A stretch of 64,000 nt of DNA, taken from contig NZ_VZRB01000024.1 of NCBI RefSeq assembly GCF_008806595.1, positions 1 through 64,000 on the forward strand. The letters run 5' to 3'. This stretch comes from Streptomyces luteolifulvus (GTDB taxonomy: Bacteria > Actinomycetota > Actinomycetes > Streptomycetales > Streptomycetaceae). Numbering within the stretch: position 1 is the stretch's first letter; every line of letters starts with the position of its first letter. Below are positions 45,701 to 56,500 of this stretch, in pieces. The notes under the pieces are model-generated. The model did no database searches. It was not told the DNA's origin and was given only the letters and a program-made list of their open reading frames with translations. The position numbers and the translations under genes are program-made.

Positions 45701-48700
45701 GCCGGTCTTTCTGGTCACGGCCCGCGAGTCGATGACCTTGCAGTACGACCGTGATCCCTCCGACCCGCGGACCGAGCACACCCTGGTCCTCGAACGCGGG
45801 CCGCACGGCCGGGTGCTGCGCGACGCGGCCGTCGTCCACGGACGGCAGGTGGCCGATCCCGCGCTCCCCGCAGAGGTGGCCCGTGACCAGCGGCGCTGGT
45901 ACATCACCTGCGCCGAGAGCGACTACACCCCCGACCTTGACATCGTCACGCCCGTCCCGGCGCACCGCATCGGCCAGGTCTGCGAGAGCCGCGGATACGA
46001 GATCACCGGACTGGCACCCGGCGGCGCCGCCTTCACGATCGAGGAACTGCGCGCCGGTGTCGACCGGGCCGGCGCCATCGGATACGAGGCCGAAGCCGAC
46101 CCCGGAGCCGTGCGGAAGCGTCTGCTGGCGCAGAGCCGCACGCTGTTCCGCGACAACGCGCTCGCGCCGCTTGCGCTCGGCCGGTGGGACTCGCTCGGCC
46201 TCCCGTACGAGAGCTACCGGCTCGCCCTCACCCCCGCCGTCGTCGCCGCCCACTACGCGGGGGAGCTGACCGACGCCGACTTCACGGCCGCCGGCTATGT
46301 GCACCTCGACGGCGACGACAACTGGTGGATCCCGTCCGGCACCGCCGTCCACCCCCCGGGCGACCCGGCGGCCCGCTTCTACCGGCCGGTCGGAGTCCGC
46401 GACCCCTTCGGGATCGAGACCGTCGCCGACCACGACCGCTACGACCTGCTGCCCGAACGGGTCAGAACCGTCCAGGCACCCTGGGACACCACCACCGTCC
46501 GCAACGACTACCGCGTACTCGGCCCCTGGGAGCTCACCGACCCCAACGGCAACCGCAGCGCCACCGAGTTCGACGAACTGGGCGCCGTCGTCGCGACCGC
46601 GCTCCTCGGCAAGGAGGGCGCGGGCGAAGGCGACACACTCGCCGACCCCACGACCCGGCTGGAGTACGAACTCTTCAACTGGACCCAGCACGGCATTCCC
46701 AACCGCATCCGCATCCTCGCCAAGGAGCAGCACGGCCCGGGCGCGCGGCTGCGCGAGTCGTACGCCCATCTCGACGGCGGCGGAGCCGTGGCGCTCACCA
46801 AGTCCCGCACAGCTCCTGGCGAGGCGCCCGTCGTCCTCCCCGACGGCAGCCCCGGCACGGTCCACGCCGACCCCCGCTGGATCGGCAGCGGACGGACCGT
46901 CGTCAACAACAAGGGCCTGCCGGTGAAGAGTTACGAGCCCTACTTCAGCCTCACCTCCGCGTACGACCCGGAGGAGGCGATGGCCACCATCGGCTCCACC
47001 GCGATCCACACCTACGACCCGCTCGGCCGGGCCATCCGCACCGACCTGCCCGACGGCACCTTCACCCGCACCGAGTACGGGCAGTGGTCGAGCCTCCTGC
47101 ACGACCCCAATGACACGGTCCGCGAGAGCCGTTGGTACGAGCGGCACGGGCGGCCCGATCCCGCCACCGAGCCGGAGCCGCTGAACGACCCGGAGCGACG
47201 GGCCGCGTGGCTCGCCGCCCAGCACGCCGGTACCCCAGCGGCCACCCATCTCGACAGCCTCGGGCGGCCGGTGCTCTCCGTGTCCTCGTACGGCGGCGGA
47301 GTCACGGCCGCCGTACGCTCCGAGACCGATCTGACGGGCCGCCACTCTCGCCTGTACGACCAGCTGGGCCGGGAGGTCGCCTACGGCTTCACCGGCATGG
47401 CCGGGCAGCCGGTGCTCGCGAGCAGCGCGGAACGCGGGCGCCGCTGGACCTTCACCGATGTCAGCGGCGCGCTGGTGAAGATGTGGGACGAACACGGCCG
47501 CGCTTTTCGGGCTGCGTACGACGAACTGCGGCGCCCCGTCAGCGGTTTCGTCCGCCCACCCGGCGGGACCGAGCGAGCCTTCCAGCATGTCGTGCACGGC
47601 GACCGGCACCCTGAAGCGGCCGCACGCAATCTGCTGGGTGCGCCGCACCAGGTCTTCGACGGCGACGGCTGTGTGCGGGTGCTCCGCGCCGACTTCAAGG
47701 GCAACCCCGTTGAGGTGGAACGGCTGTTCACCCGTGACCACACGGCCCCGCCGGACTGGACCGCGATCACGCAGGCGGCCACGTACGCGGCGATGCAGGC
47801 CGCCGCCGCGCCACTGCTCGATACCACGGAGCCGTACACCGCCGCCTCGGCACACGACGCGCTGGGCCGTACCGTCCGTCTCACGCTCCCCGACGGCACC
47901 GAGATCGTCCCCGTGTACGACGAATCCGGGCGGGCGGCCTCCGTGTCGGCCCGCATCCGGGGACAGGGCACGCCGGTCACCTACCTCGCGGAGCAGGCGT
48001 ACGACGCTCTCGGGCGGCGGCAGTCGGCACGTTTCGGCAACGGGCTTCATACGCGGTACGGCTACGACCCCGACACCCTGCGTCTGATCCGGCTCACCAC
48101 CGGAGCGACCGGCGCACCGCTGCAGGACCTGCGTTTCACCCACGACCCCGTCGGCAACATCACCGAGGTCCGGGACGGCGCGCAGCAGACCCACTTCTTC
48201 GCCAATCAAGTCGTCGAACCGGTCACCCGCTACACGTACGACGCCCTGTACCAGCTGGTGCGTGCCACCGGGCGGGAACACGCGGGCGGCGCCAACGACA
48301 CCGTCCGGGACAGCGGTGACCTGGCCGCGGTCGGGCAGCTGCCGCACCCCAATGACGCGGGCGCGGTCCGCACGTACACCGAACTGTACGAGTACGACCT
48401 GCTCGGCAATCTGAAGCGCCTGCGCCACCGCGCGGCCACCGACCTGTGGACCCGCCGCTACCGGTACGCCCACGAGGACGACCCAACGGACCTCACCAAC
48501 CGGCTGCGCGCCACGAGCCGCCCCGGCGACCCCGAGGCCGGCCCCTACACCGCGACCTACGACCACGACAGCTGGGGCAACATCACCCGCCTGGCCACCT
48601 CGACCCCCGGCGAACTCGCGTGGGACGTCTTCGACCGGCTCACCCGCGCCGAACTCGGCGGCGGCGGACGGGCGTACTACCGCTACGGGGCCGACGGACA

Positions 48701-50486
48701 GCGCACCCGCAAGGTGATCGAGCGCCCGGGCGGGGAGACGATCGAGCGGCTGTACCTGGGCCCGCTGGAGATCCAGCGCCGCAGCCAGGGCGGCACGCGT
48801 CACTTCGAACGCCACACGCTCCACCTGTCGGACGACACCGGCCGCGTGGCCCAGGCGGACGTGAAGCTCCGCGACGACCGCGGCATCGATCCGGCCAACC
48901 CGCTGGGAGTGCCGCTGCTGCGCTACCAGTACGGCAACCACCTGGGCTCGGCGACGCTGGAGACGGACGAGGCCGGACGGGTGCTGTCGTACGAGGAGTA
49001 CCACCCGTACGGCACGACCGCGTACCGCAGCGGGAGGGCGGACGCGGACCTGAGCCTGAAGAGGTACCGGTTCGCCGGGAAGGAGCGGGACGAGGAGACG
49101 GGGCTGTACTACGTCGGGGCGCGCTATTACGTGCCGTGGCTGGGGAGGTGGGCGAGTCCGGACCCGGCGGGCTTCGTGTCCGGGCTCAACCTGTACGCGT
49201 ACTGCAGCAATGCGCCGAGTACGCGGGTGGACCCGGACGGCATGGACGACCACAGCTGCATGCTCGTGCTGGGGCAGGGCGGGTTCATCCCCATGGACCT
49301 GGAACCCGGCGGATGCTTCGCCGCCGTGAGGGAGGGCAGGATCGACCCGTCGATCCTGGCTCCCGGCAGCCTGCCGCGGCCTCCGGCGAGGGCGCCGGGA
49401 GGCGGATCGTCCGGGTCGGGCGGAGCCGGCTCGGGCCCCGGACGCGGGCGGGCAGCGTCGACACGCCCCCGTGCACATCGGCCCCGCGCGGCGGGCGGGG
49501 GACCGGCACCGGCGCCTCCGCCCGCGGACGTCGGCGGCGGCACCGAGCCGTCCGCGAGCCCGGGGCCAACGCCTCAGCCTGCAACGGCGCCGCCCCCGCC
49601 GCCTCCCGCCGCGGGTGAGCCGGAGCCTGCGATCGGCGTCACCGGATCGGCGGCTGCCCAAGCCGCTCCGGCAGCCGAACGGTTCATCTGGGACTACGAG
49701 TTTCCCGGCACCGGCGTGCGGGGCACCCAGCGTGGCCGCATCCTGGAATGGATGCTCGGCGTGCCGTGGCGGGACAACACCGCGGGCATCGACCGCATCA
49801 CCGACACCGCCGTGCAGCAGATCAAGTCGGTCGACAGCGGCGGGAAGATGGGCAATATCGCCCGGTCCGCAACCCGGGACGCCGCCGCGCACATCGCGGC
49901 CAACCCCGGGACGGCGGGTACCCGTCGGCCGCAGGCGGTCATTGTCACGCGCACCGATGTGAGCGCCGCGGAGGCAGCCGAGATCGCAACGGCCACCCAG
50001 CCCGCGCGTGGGCGCCGGATCCCCGCCAACGCCCTTCCGCCGGAACACGTCCGCGGACTGCCCGGCAACTGGGGCCGCGCGGGTACCGGGCTGTCCGTCC
50101 TTGGCACCGGCCTGTCCGCCTATTCGCTCTACCAGGACTGGGAGCGCGGCGACTGGGCCATGGGCACGGGCGATGCCCTCAGCACGGCTGGAGGCGGACT
50201 GGAGCTGTACGCCCTCGGCTCGTCCGGTGCGACCGTCGCGGGCGTCAGCGCCATGAGTGCCGGACTGGTTCTCGGTGGCGTCGGCATCGCCGTGGCCTCC
50301 GGAGTGTCCGGAGTGCGCGCCTACCGGGCCGGTGACACCGCAGGAGCCATCGCCGGAGCCGTGGGCGTGGCCGCCGGTCTCGCCATCGCGGCCGGAGTCA
50401 TCTTCGGGGCGCCGTTGGTGCTCGCGGCCGGCGCGATCGCCGCCGTCGCCGTGGGCCTGTTCCACCTCGCCCGCTGGCTGTTGTGA
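42795..50486 (+). CDS. Tc-toxin TcB-TcC fusion (SpvB, FG-GAP, Rhs, C-terminal effector)
   Basis: The product has 2563 residues from ATG 42795, which follows GGGGGG by 4 bases. In order: SpvB domain (~30-400, GGGAIRAIGEKFTTDPVSGT and LTYDSGSGNGPFGLGW), FG-GAP loops (~505-685: DLDGDGRIDLV, DLTGDGLADLL, DMTGDGLTDLV, DLDGSGTVDLL), TcB middle domains (~765-1100, RFTTRYAYHHGHYDGVEREF), Rhs/YD repeats (~1400-2110) and the Rhs core end (RYYVPWLGRWASPDPAGF, GLNLYAYCSNAP, RVDPDG at ~2110-2150). A proline-rich linker and effector region follow. In Tc toxins B and C form a closed cocoon that holds the cleaved effector until it is injected through TcA. No signal peptide is seen. The tcA-like gene follows after 68 bases. 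Confidence 0.9.
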   Translation: MDVIRGVPGEARSGTNGERMSAPSANPSANSGQLSPPSVALPKGGGAIRAIGEKFTTDPVSGTGRMSVPLPVSPARELTPSLALTYDSGSGNGPFGLGWHLSLPAVSRRTETGLPRYRDAEDSDTFALSGADDLVPVPAAAGGEREIAGHLVRRYRPRTDSDTTRIERWTRGADGDVHWRVLSADNVLSVYGRDDASRIVDSADPRRVFSWLLCETRDDRGNAVQYRYRPEDSDGVDLTAPHEQGRGGADAPSRRAARYLKSVRYGNQVPLLDQQGRRPVDVSPVALLDAGWMFELVLDYGDHEPSTPTPEPTRPWLCRADPFSTHRPAFEVRTYRLCQRVLMFHHFPEEPGVGRDCLVASTTFGYRDTPDTQGVPGDARLGHPVVSLLATVASTGHRRRTDGPGYTTRSLPPLSFSYATPTISSEVRRLDAGSRENLPAGLHDTLHTWVDLDGEGLSGVLSSHGGAWYYKPSLGGGRLGPLRRLSRQPAAPVGAAAPLHQLTDLDGDGRIDLVRLGAEPQGFYERTADAEGWDTFTPFASVPHTDLAGAGSRLLDLTGDGLADLLTCQDTEVVWYPALGAQGFGAPQGAPHPDEEGRGARPLLGDRTQTLFLADMTGDGLTDLVRVRNGEVRYWPNQGYGRFGAPVVMSGAPHFDAPDAFDPQRLRLADLDGSGTVDLLYIAPDGVRLWFNQSGNGFGPAMQLPDLPHLGHPAQVSTADLLGNGTACLVWSSLLPADADDPLRYIDLMGGTKPHLLTGCVNNMGAETRISYASSTAFHLADRRAGRPWLTRLPFPVHVVERVEYRDRVRRTRFTTRYAYHHGHYDGVEREFCGFGMVEQHDSEAYEGYAAAVAREGGAQEPAAELFQPPVTIRTWFHTGAHPDRRAAAGLLERMTGEFYLGERRLPGPELPAGLDAGELRDCARALKGLPIRSEVYSFDGSPDQEHPYTVSENTYTVDLLQAREGTRRPVFLVTARESMTLQYDRDPSDPRTEHTLVLERGPHGRVLRDAAVVHGRQVADPALPAEVARDQRRWYITCAESDYTPDLDIVTPVPAHRIGQVCESRGYEITGLAPGGAAFTIEELRAGVDRAGAIGYEAEADPGAVRKRLLAQSRTLFRDNALAPLALGRWDSLGLPYESYRLALTPAVVAAHYAGELTDADFTAAGYVHLDGDDNWWIPSGTAVHPPGDPAARFYRPVGVRDPFGIETVADHDRYDLLPERVRTVQAPWDTTTVRNDYRVLGPWELTDPNGNRSATEFDELGAVVATALLGKEGAGEGDTLADPTTRLEYELFNWTQHGIPNRIRILAKEQHGPGARLRESYAHLDGGGAVALTKSRTAPGEAPVVLPDGSPGTVHADPRWIGSGRTVVNNKGLPVKSYEPYFSLTSAYDPEEAMATIGSTAIHTYDPLGRAIRTDLPDGTFTRTEYGQWSSLLHDPNDTVRESRWYERHGRPDPATEPEPLNDPERRAAWLAAQHAGTPAATHLDSLGRPVLSVSSYGGGVTAAVRSETDLTGRHSRLYDQLGREVAYGFTGMAGQPVLASSAERGRRWTFTDVSGALVKMWDEHGRAFRAAYDELRRPVSGFVRPPGGTERAFQHVVHGDRHPEAAARNLLGAPHQVFDGDGCVRVLRADFKGNPVEVERLFTRDHTAPPDWTAITQAATYAAMQAAAAPLLDTTEPYTAASAHDALGRTVRLTLPDGTEIVPVYDESGRAASVSARIRGQGTPVTYLAEQAYDALGRRQSARFGNGLHTRYGYDPDTLRLIRLTTGATGAPLQDLRFTHDPVGNITEVRDGAQQTHFFANQVVEPVTRYTYDALYQLVRATGREHAGGANDTVRDSGDLAAVGQLPHPNDAGAVRTYTELYEYDLLGNLKRLRHRAATDLWTRRYRYAHEDDPTDLTNRLRATSRPGDPEAGPYTATYDHDSWGNITRLATSTPGELAWDVFDRLTRAELGGGGRAYYRYGADGQRTRKVIERPGGETIERLYLGPLEIQRRSQGGTRHFERHTLHLSDDTGRVAQADVKLRDDRGIDPANPLGVPLLRYQYGNHLGSATLETDEAGRVLSYEEYHPYGTTAYRSGRADADLSLKRYRFAGKERDEETGLYYVGARYYVPWLGRWASPDPAGFVSGLNLYAYCSNAPSTRVDPDGMDDHSCMLVLGQGGFIPMDLEPGGCFAAVREGRIDPSILAPGSLPRPPARAPGGGSSGSGGAGSGPGRGRAASTRPRAHRPRAAGGGPAPAPPPADVGGGTEPSASPGPTPQPATAPPPPPPAAGEPEPAIGVTGSAAAQAAPAAERFIWDYEFPGTGVRGTQRGRILEWMLGVPWRDNTAGIDRITDTAVQQIKSVDSGGKMGNIARSATRDAAAHIAANPGTAGTRRPQAVIVTRTDVSAAEAAEIATATQPARGRRIPANALPPEHVRGLPGNWGRAGTGLSVLGTGLSAYSLYQDWERGDWAMGTGDALSTAGGGLELYALGSSGATVAGVSAMSAGLVLGGVGIAVASGVSGVRAYRAGDTAGAIAGAVGVAAGLAIAAGVIFGAPLVLAAGAIAAVAVGLFHLARWLL
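49251..50486 (+). other. Variable effector region of the TcB-TcC fusion (residues ~2153-2563)
   Basis: After the conserved RVDPDGM border the protein changes character. Residues ~2190-2290 are a Pro/Gly/Ala linker. Residues ~2296-2400 form a small domain with Glu in RGRILEWMLG, Asp in AGIDRITD and QxK in VQQIKSVDS, followed by PQAVIVTRTD; the spacing resembles a PD-(D/E)xK nuclease core (inference). Residues ~2430-2562 are a chain of Gly/Ala/Val-rich hydrophobic segments ending HLARWLL, suggesting membrane insertion. No immunity-protein gene follows. Confidence 0.6.
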
Positions 50487-50554
50487 CCGGATCGCCGCCC
50501 TGACGCCTCATGCCAACTGCAGCGGACATCGCGCATACGAAAGGACGCACGCCG

Positions 50555-53500
50555 ATGAGCGACGACGCGACCCCCACCCCCAGGTTCACCGTCCGCGGGC
50601 GCATCATCCGCGTCTCGGGACAGCCCTTCCCCGGCCTCACCGTCCAGGTCTTCATCAAGAGCGGCAACTCCGCGCAGGAGCGTGAAGCCGGCGAGCCCGC
50701 CGTCACCGACGCGGACGGGCGGTACGAGATCACACTGCAGGGCCTTGGCGACCACGGCGCCGCAGGTCACAGCGGCGGGGGTCACGACGGCGGGGAGAGC
50801 GAGTTCTTCGCACGCATCCGGGTCTTCCAGTCCGGGCAGCAGCGCGGCGAAAGCCCCTTCACGCGCCTGGAGCGCGAAACCGTCATCGATCTGACCGTCG
50901 ACGGCGAGCCCGGTGGAGGGGGCGGGGAACCCGGTGGTGGCAACCAGCCCCTGCGCGTCCACGGCCAGGTCCGTGACTCCGCCGGTGAACTCCTCCGCGA
51001 CGGCAGCGTCGAGGCGTACGACCGCGACCTCCGCAGTGAGGAGAGGCTCGGCAGCGCCCAACTGCGCGACGGCTCCTACGACATCCGCTACAGCGCCGCC
51101 CAGTTCCGGCGGGCCGAGAAGGACAAAGCCGATCTCGTCCTGCGGGTCCTCGACCCCGACCGGCGTGAACTGCTGCGCACCCCCGTCCGCTTCAACGCTC
51201 CCGACGAGCTGGAGTGGAACCTCACCCTCGGGGCCCGCGACTACCAGGGCCCCTCCGAGTGGGACGTCATCAGCGGCGAAATCCTGCCGCTGCTCGAAGA
51301 CCTCGCACCCGTCGACCTCCGCGAGGACGACCGCTTCCAGGACATCACCTTCCTCGCCGGGGAGACCGGCCGCACCCCTCTCGCCATCGGCGTCTGGGTC
51401 GGGGCGCACCGGCTCGCCGTCAAGACCGCCCGCGAGCAGGTGCCCCTGTCCGCCGAGGCGTGCTACGCCTTTCTCCGGCAGGGGCAGCCCTCGGTCTTCA
51501 GCGAGTCGGTGCTGGAGGACATCAAGGATCCCCAGCGCATGGCCCAGCTGGAGGACCGCACCCTCCGGGCGCTCGCCGAGCTGGCGCAGGAGACCCAGAA
51601 GGCGCTGCTGGAGAAGGCCCTGGCGGACAATCTCGTGCCCCTGCGCGTCGAGGCACAGATCCCCTCCGTCCTGGAAACACTGGGCAGGATCAGGCTGCGC
51701 TACACGGGGGACACCGTCCTCGGAGAGGGCCAGGGCACCGTCGGGGACCTGCTCGATCTCACCCCGGACGCCGCCGCCCACAAGACCGCGTTCCTGGACG
51801 CCTTCTCCTCCTTCTCCGGCTCGCCCGACGACTTCTGGAACAAGATCACCGAGGACGAGGTGATTCCGTCGGCCACCGTTCCGCGGGTGCGGCTCTCGCT
51901 GGAGCTCGGCGGGCTGACCCGCAACCATGTCCCGCTGGTGAGCGCACTCGCGGACGACTTCACCGGCGAGCGGACCGAGTTCCAGCGGACGCTCGCGCGC
52001 ATGACCGCCGACGACTGGGACGCGCGGCTCCAGGAGCCGGGCAGCGGTGGCGAGCCCATCGGCGTACCTCCGGACACCGAGGGCGACACGCCCGAGGAGA
52101 AGCGGCAGGCGTACGCGGACACCCTGGACCGACAGTTCGAGCGGGCCTTTCCCACCGCGTCGTTCACCGGGAAGCTCGACCGGTCCGTCCAGCTCCGCGC
52201 CCGGGGAGCGAGAGCCGCCGCCGGGGACCAGCAGCTGGTGCACTTCCTCGACCACAATCCGGCCTTCGAGCTGGACCGTGTCCGGGTCGACCACTACCTC
52301 GACGCCAACCCTGGCGCCCTGGAAGGGATCGAGGACCCCGAGGCCCTGGTCACAGATCTGAAGTCGGTGCAGCGTGTGTTCAAGCTCGGTCCGACCTATG
52401 ACTCGGTGACCGGACTGCGGGACCGTGGCCTCGACTCGGCGCAGGCCGTCTATTTCCTCGGACGCGGGCAGTTCGTCGACGCGATGACCGGAGCGGAGGC
52501 AGGGCGCCGGGGCCTGCTCGCCGCGCGCGCGGCGAGCAGGCGTACGGCCACCGGCCGCGCGGCGGTCGCGGAGGACGCCGGAGCCGCCACCCTCGCGCAG
52601 ACCGAGGCCACCCGCCTCTACCGGCGCGCAGAGAACACGTACGCCCAGTCCCTCGCTCTCTACGGCGACTACAACCTCGCCTTCGGCGGGCCCACCCCCT
52701 TCGCCCTGCCCGACCAGAGCCCGGACGCCGAGGCCCAGGCCAGGATCCGTGCCCTGCCCAATCTGCGGACCCTGTTCGGTTCGCTCGACTACTGCGAATG
52801 CTCCCCGTGCCGTTCGGTCCACAGCCCCGCCGCGTATTTCGTCGACGTACTGCGCTTCCTGGGACAGCGCGGCACCCAGGGGACCGGCCCGAACGCCGGC
52901 AAGTCCGTGCGCGACGTCCTGCTCGAACGTCGTCCGGACCTCGGCGCGCTGGAGCTGAGCTGCGAGAACACCGACACCGTGCTGCCGTACATCGACCTTG
53001 TCAACGAGGTTCTGGAGGACGTGGTTTCGCCGCCCGAGCCGGTCCTGCTCGACCCCTCGGTCGCGGGGGAACTCGCCGAGGGGCAGATCTCCACCGCGCT
53101 GCGCGACGAACTGGCCGCCAAGGGCGTGTCCGTGGCCGCCGACGCCCGGGTCCAGGCCCCCGACAGCCGCGGCTGGTGGACGGTCAGGGACACGGCCCAC
53201 GCGTACACAATCTCCCGTCATCCGGTCGAAGGCGGCGAGGAACTACGGCTGCTGGTCTCCCGCCAGACCCTCGCCTCCGCCGCCGAACTGCGCGCCAATC
53301 CCGAACACACCAACCAGAAGGCGTACGACAGGCTGCGCGGCGAGGTCTTCCCGCTGAGCCTGCCCTTCGACCTGGCGCATCTGCAGACCGGAACGTATCT
53401 CGACCATCTCGGGGTCCCGAGGCCCCGGCTCCTTGAACTGCTGCGCAGGCCGGGGCCTACCGGCACGACCCTGCCCACCGAGACCCAGCTCGCCTGCGCC

Positions 53501-56500
53501 TGGCTGGGCCTGACCGAGACGGCACGGCTGATCGTCACGGGACGGCTGCCGGGCCGGCAGCCCTGGGAGTTCTACGGACTCGCCGAGACGGGCAACGACA
53601 TCCCCGATCCGGACGATCCTGCCCGCCGCTTCACCGGCACCTGGATCGAGGTGCTCGGCCACGTGCCGGTCCTGCTCCACCGCACAGGGCTGTCGTACAA
53701 CGGCCTGCTCCAGCTGCTGGAGACGGGCTTCGTCAACCCGGACGGCGAACTGCAGGTGGCCGACGGGGCCGAGGGCGGCACGGTCGAGTGCGACATCTCC
53801 ACCTTCACCCTCACCGGGCTCGACGCCGACGCACTGGACCGGATCCACCGGTTCGTGAGGCTGTGGCGGCGGCAGGACTGGACGATGACGGAGCTGGACC
53901 TGCTGCTGCCGGTCATCGACAACACCGCCGCCCCCGGCGCCCCCTCGGGGACCATCAACGACCGGGCGCTGCGGGAGCTGGCCGGGTTCCTGCGGCTGCG
54001 CACCCGCCTCAACCTGGGCTGGATCGAGGTACGCAGCCTCTTCCGCGGCATCGAACACACCCTGTACCGGGACTGGAACACCTCCGGCGCGCCCGTCGTC
54101 CAGACGCAGTACCAGCGGCTGTTCCGCAACCGGCTCGTCGACGCCGTGGCGGACTTCCCCGCCGATCCCGACGACATCACCGGCACCATCGGCGACCGGG
54201 TGCCCGGTATCCTCGCCGCGTTCCGGATCAAGGAGGCCGATCTCGGGCTGATCCTCGACGACCTCGCACTGGCCCCGGACGACGCCCTGAACCTGAGGGT
54301 GCTGAACCGGATCCACCGGATCGCCCTCGCAGCGAAGGCGTTGCGGCTGACGGTGGACCAGTTCCTCAAGGCCGTACGGCTCTGGGACGACACTCCGTTT
54401 TCCGGCCACGCGGCCATGCTCGACTTCGCGGACCTCGCCGACCTGGTGGCAGGCTCCGCCTTCTCCGTCGCCGAACTCGATCACCTGCTGGCCCACAGGT
54501 TCACCCCGAACTCCGCCACGGCACTGGAGAGCAAGGCGGTCACCGCCTTCCTCACCGCGCTGCGCACCGGCCTGGAGAAGATCACCGACGAGGTGCGGAT
54601 CCAGGACGAGGAGACGGCCGAGGCGTATGTGAAGGCCCGGCTCGGGCAGCTGCCCGCGCTCGCCGCCGACGCGGACCAGGCCAGCGCGCTGGCCGTCGTC
54701 GACGGTTCCTGGAAGGGCGAGGCGGCACAGCTCGGCGCCCTGATCGACAGGTACTTCACCGGTGTAATCGACCTCGCCGAGGCCAGAGCCCGCTTCGCGC
54801 CGCTGCCCGCGGGGCTCACACCGCCGCAGCGCCAGCAGGCCGTCGACACGCGCTTCGCGTATCTGCAGCCCGCGCTGGAGACGTTCCTACTCACCACCCG
54901 GCGCGAGGCGTTCGTCTGCCAGCAGACCGCCGATCTGCTGCGCCTCGACGTGCCCTCCGCGACCCTGCTGCTCGAAGGGCTGCGGCTGCCGGGGGCGAGC
55001 GGGACCCTGCTCGCCGACATCGCCGACCCACGGCTCCTTGAGCGGCTGCCGGACGGCACGTATCGCTTCAGCCCGGTGGAGAGTGACTTCCCGGCGGCGT
55101 TCCGGGCGCTGCGTCTGCTGCACAAGGACGCCGTGGTGACCGGGAAGCTGCGGATGACGGCCGTCGATGTCGCCTGGTGGCTCGCACCGGGCAACGCGAG
55201 CGGAGTGGGGTGGATGCACCCGGGCGACTTCCCCGTGGACACCGCCTCCGACCCGGTGCCGATGGCGCAGTGGCTCGCGCTCCAGCGGTTCTTCACCTGG
55301 CGGGCCGCGCTGCCACCGTCCGACCTCACCGCCCTGGAATTCGCCTCCCGGGTCCTCGACCCCGCCGTGCCCTCGGCCGACGGCCTGGCCGACCTCGCCG
55401 CGCTCACCGGCTGGCCCGCGGACGACATCGCCGCCCTCGCCGCCGCCTTCGGCTGGCTCGATCCCGACGCGGGCATCGACGAGGTCAAGCAGCACCTCGC
55501 CGACCCCGCGCAGCTGCTGCGGCTCGCCGACTGTGCCGCGGTGCTGCGCCGGCTCGGTGTCGGCGCGGCGCGGGCCCTGTCATGGGCGGTCGTCGAACCC
55601 GGCGACGCGGAGGCGGAGAGCCTCAAGCAGACCGTGAAGGCCAAGTACGACCTCGCCCAGTGGCAGGACGTGATCCGGCCCCTCCAGGACGTGTTCCGGG
55701 AGCGCAAGCGCCGGGCGCTCGTCGACTGGCTGGTCGCCCATCCGGCCCCCGCGCTCGGACAGCACTGGAGCGACGCCGCCGGGCTGTACCACCACTTCCT
55801 GATCGATGTGGAGATGAGCCCGTGCATGCTCACCTCCCGGCTCAAGCAGGGCGCCGCCTCCGCCCAGCTGTTCGTCCAGCGCTGCCTGCTCAATCTGGAG
55901 CCCGACATCACGGCCTCCGCCGAACTGGACCCGCGCTGGAAGCAGTGGACCTGGATGAAGCGCTACCGGGTCTGGGAGGCCAACCGGAAGGTCTTCCTCT
56001 ACCCGGAGAACTGGCTGGAGCCGGAATTGCGGGACGAGAAATCCCCCTTCTTCCGGGAGCTGGAACAGGAGCTGATGCAGAACGAGGTCACCGCCGAGAG
56101 CGCCGAGGACGCCTTCCGCACCTATGTCGAAAACCTCGACAAGGTCGCCAACCTGGAGATCAGGGCCCAGCTCACCGAGGTCGTCGGCCCGGACGAGACC
56201 TATCTCCACGTCTTCGGACGCACCCGCTCCAGCAAGGGCGCCGAGTACTACTACCGGCGGCGGGTGAACAACGGGCGCTGGACCCCGTGGGAGAAGGTGG
56301 ATCTGGAGATCGGCTCCAACCATCTCCTCGCCGCCGTCCACCAGCGCAGGCTCCAACTGATGTGGCCCCAGTTCCTGGAGAAGGCCAGCACCAGAGGCTC
56401 GATGTCCACGCCGCGCGAGAACTCCACGGCGCTGCTCCCGCATCCGGACCGCCACTGGGAGATCCGGATGTTCCGCAGCGAGCTGAAGAAGGGAAAGTGG

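Noticed and set aside
45618..50465. 1615-residue open frame on the minus strand inside the TcB-TcC gene
   Set aside because: It is a shadow of a high-GC gene: the translation is Val/Gly/Arg-rich with no domain, while the plus strand has clear SpvB and Rhs motifs.
42795..50486. Interpretation as an interbacterial Rhs toxin rather than a Tc component
   Set aside because: The SpvB and TcB middle domains and the adjacent TcA-like gene indicate a Tc complex, and no immunity gene or type VI/VII adaptor is seen.
50321..53221. 966-residue minus-strand open frame over the TcA start
   Set aside because: Shadow frame, low-complexity translation, contradicted by strong plus-strand domains.
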